Source: JBHHZI01 sp046757965 (GTDB lineage: Bacteria; Acidobacteriota; Polarisedimenticolia; SMYD01). From it: a DNA stretch of 32,511 bases. The position numbers were made by a program, and so were the translations under genes. The first letter of the stretch is position 1. The number at the start of each line of letters is the position of its first letter. Shown piece after piece: positions 32,051 to 32,511 of this stretch. The DNA is taken from NCBI GenBank assembly GCA_046757965.1, contig JBHHZI010000017.1:1-32511 (forward strand). Direction: 5' to 3'. The notes under the pieces were generated by a model. The model was given only the letters and a program-made list of their open reading frames with translations, ran no database searches and was not told the DNA's origin.

Positions 32051-32511
32051 TCACGCTGGTGCGGGTTGTCGCCCCAGCCACGCCCCGCTCCCATCCCGGA
32101 TCCTCTCGGTCGACCCGCGCAGGTCGGTGACCGGCAGCAGACGGGTCTCCAGGGTCTCGTCCGGAACCCCGGCAGCCAGGCCGTCCACGTCGCGGTCCGC
32201 CACCAGGATCTCATCCAGCCCGACGCCGAAGTGGTTCCGGCCGATCACCCGGTCCGCTCCCAGGCTCGGGTCGTTGCGGCGGGTGGGGCTCGAATACCCC
32301 AGCTCATCCACCACCCGCCAGCCATCGTACACCAGCGCCCGGCGGTCACCGCCGGCCACGTCAGGTTCGATGCGCCGGCCGAACGCGTCATAGGCGAAAT
32401 CCGCCACCCGGACCACCACCGATGACCCCGTGATCTGCTTTTCGATGCGCACCAGCCTTACATTCCGCACATCTCACCGGCATTATCGCGGGGATTCCCA
32501 CATGCCTATCT
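32051..32511 (-). pseudogene. Fragment of an RHS/YD-repeat protein gene
   Basis: The open part (32470-32051) reads like an RHS core end: RLVRIEK, FAYDAFGRRIEPD, ALVYDGWRVVDEL, then LLPVTDLRGSTERIRDGSG. These are the recurrent RHS/YD elements YDAFGRR, YDGWRVV and the D-LGS block. Further upstream in the same frame are TGA and TAA within the last 40 bases, so the frame is interrupted. The polypeptide stops at PAPA with no toxin domain. It is probably a decayed remnant of a large secreted polymorphic-toxin-like gene. The left neighbour is convergent and unrelated. A frameshift just beyond the right edge cannot be judged from here. Confidence 0.6.

Noticed and set aside
1..32511. tRNA, rRNA, CRISPR array, IS elements, attachment sites
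   Set aside because: None recognised on reading both strands; the short dyads seen are hairpins without transposase genes or repeat arrays.

Overview
The window is a high-GC stretch (about two thirds G+C by eye) from a Gram-negative-type bacterium. Support for this comes from the genes for secreted proteins with Sec signal peptides, a rhomboid protease, an ECF sigma/ZAS anti-sigma pair, FkbM and NodB envelope genes, and a seven-iron ferredoxin. The gene mix would suit Acidobacteriota or a neighbouring phylum, but no rRNA or other decisive marker is present, so this is inference. Coding density is high. Genes alternate between strands in short units, and no tRNA, rRNA, CRISPR array, IS element or phage module was seen.

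Layout. 1-5171 (minus): the 5' part of a MoxR ATPase gene, an HD-GYP response regulator, and DNA polymerase I with a degenerate proofreading domain. 5409-6872 (plus): an exported amidohydrolase. 6944-12481 (minus): glyA, a DinG-type helicase and metG in one close-packed direction. 12677-12994 (plus): ferredoxin. 13017-15589 (minus): a dGTPase-like gene with no ordinary start codon, preceded by a secreted Tyr/Gly/His- and Arg/Ser-rich protein. 15690-15999 (plus): a compact candidate transcription unit with promoter, 26-codon hydrophobic ORF and strong terminator. 16057-16656 (minus): a small secreted protein. 17167-18611 (plus): two tandem paralogues of unknown function followed by a 38-residue very basic peptide, with a perfect hairpin in the leader. 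18726-20246: a thioredoxin-like [2Fe-2S] ferredoxin, a small CPCC protein and a His/Tyr-rich secreted protein. 20342-24655: a rhomboid protease with a helical C-terminal domain, an FkbM methyltransferase divergent from a polysaccharide deacetylase, and an ECF sigma factor translationally coupled to its soluble ZAS anti-sigma factor.

24727-29365 is the most striking region. A secreted DUF3179-type protein gene lies between two genes for flavin-dependent disulfide oxidoreductases. The DUF3179 reading frame holds one in-frame TGA exactly where the family has the first Cys of its T-W/Y-C-P-L motif. A short stem-loop starts 10 nt after the TGA and places a 5-nt, G-initiated apical loop at +16. The downstream half of the protein is intact and has no start signal of its own. 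This is what a bacterial selenoprotein with a bSECIS element looks like. I did not find the Sec machinery (selA, selB, selC, selD) in this window, so the call rests on the sequence pattern alone.

29438-30769 (minus) is a class II Fic protein behind an AT-rich promoter whose -10 is covered by an inverted repeat. This suggests an autoregulated, probably acquired gene. The window closes with an NAD(P)-binding SDR/NmrA-type protein (plus) and a decayed RHS-repeat fragment (minus).
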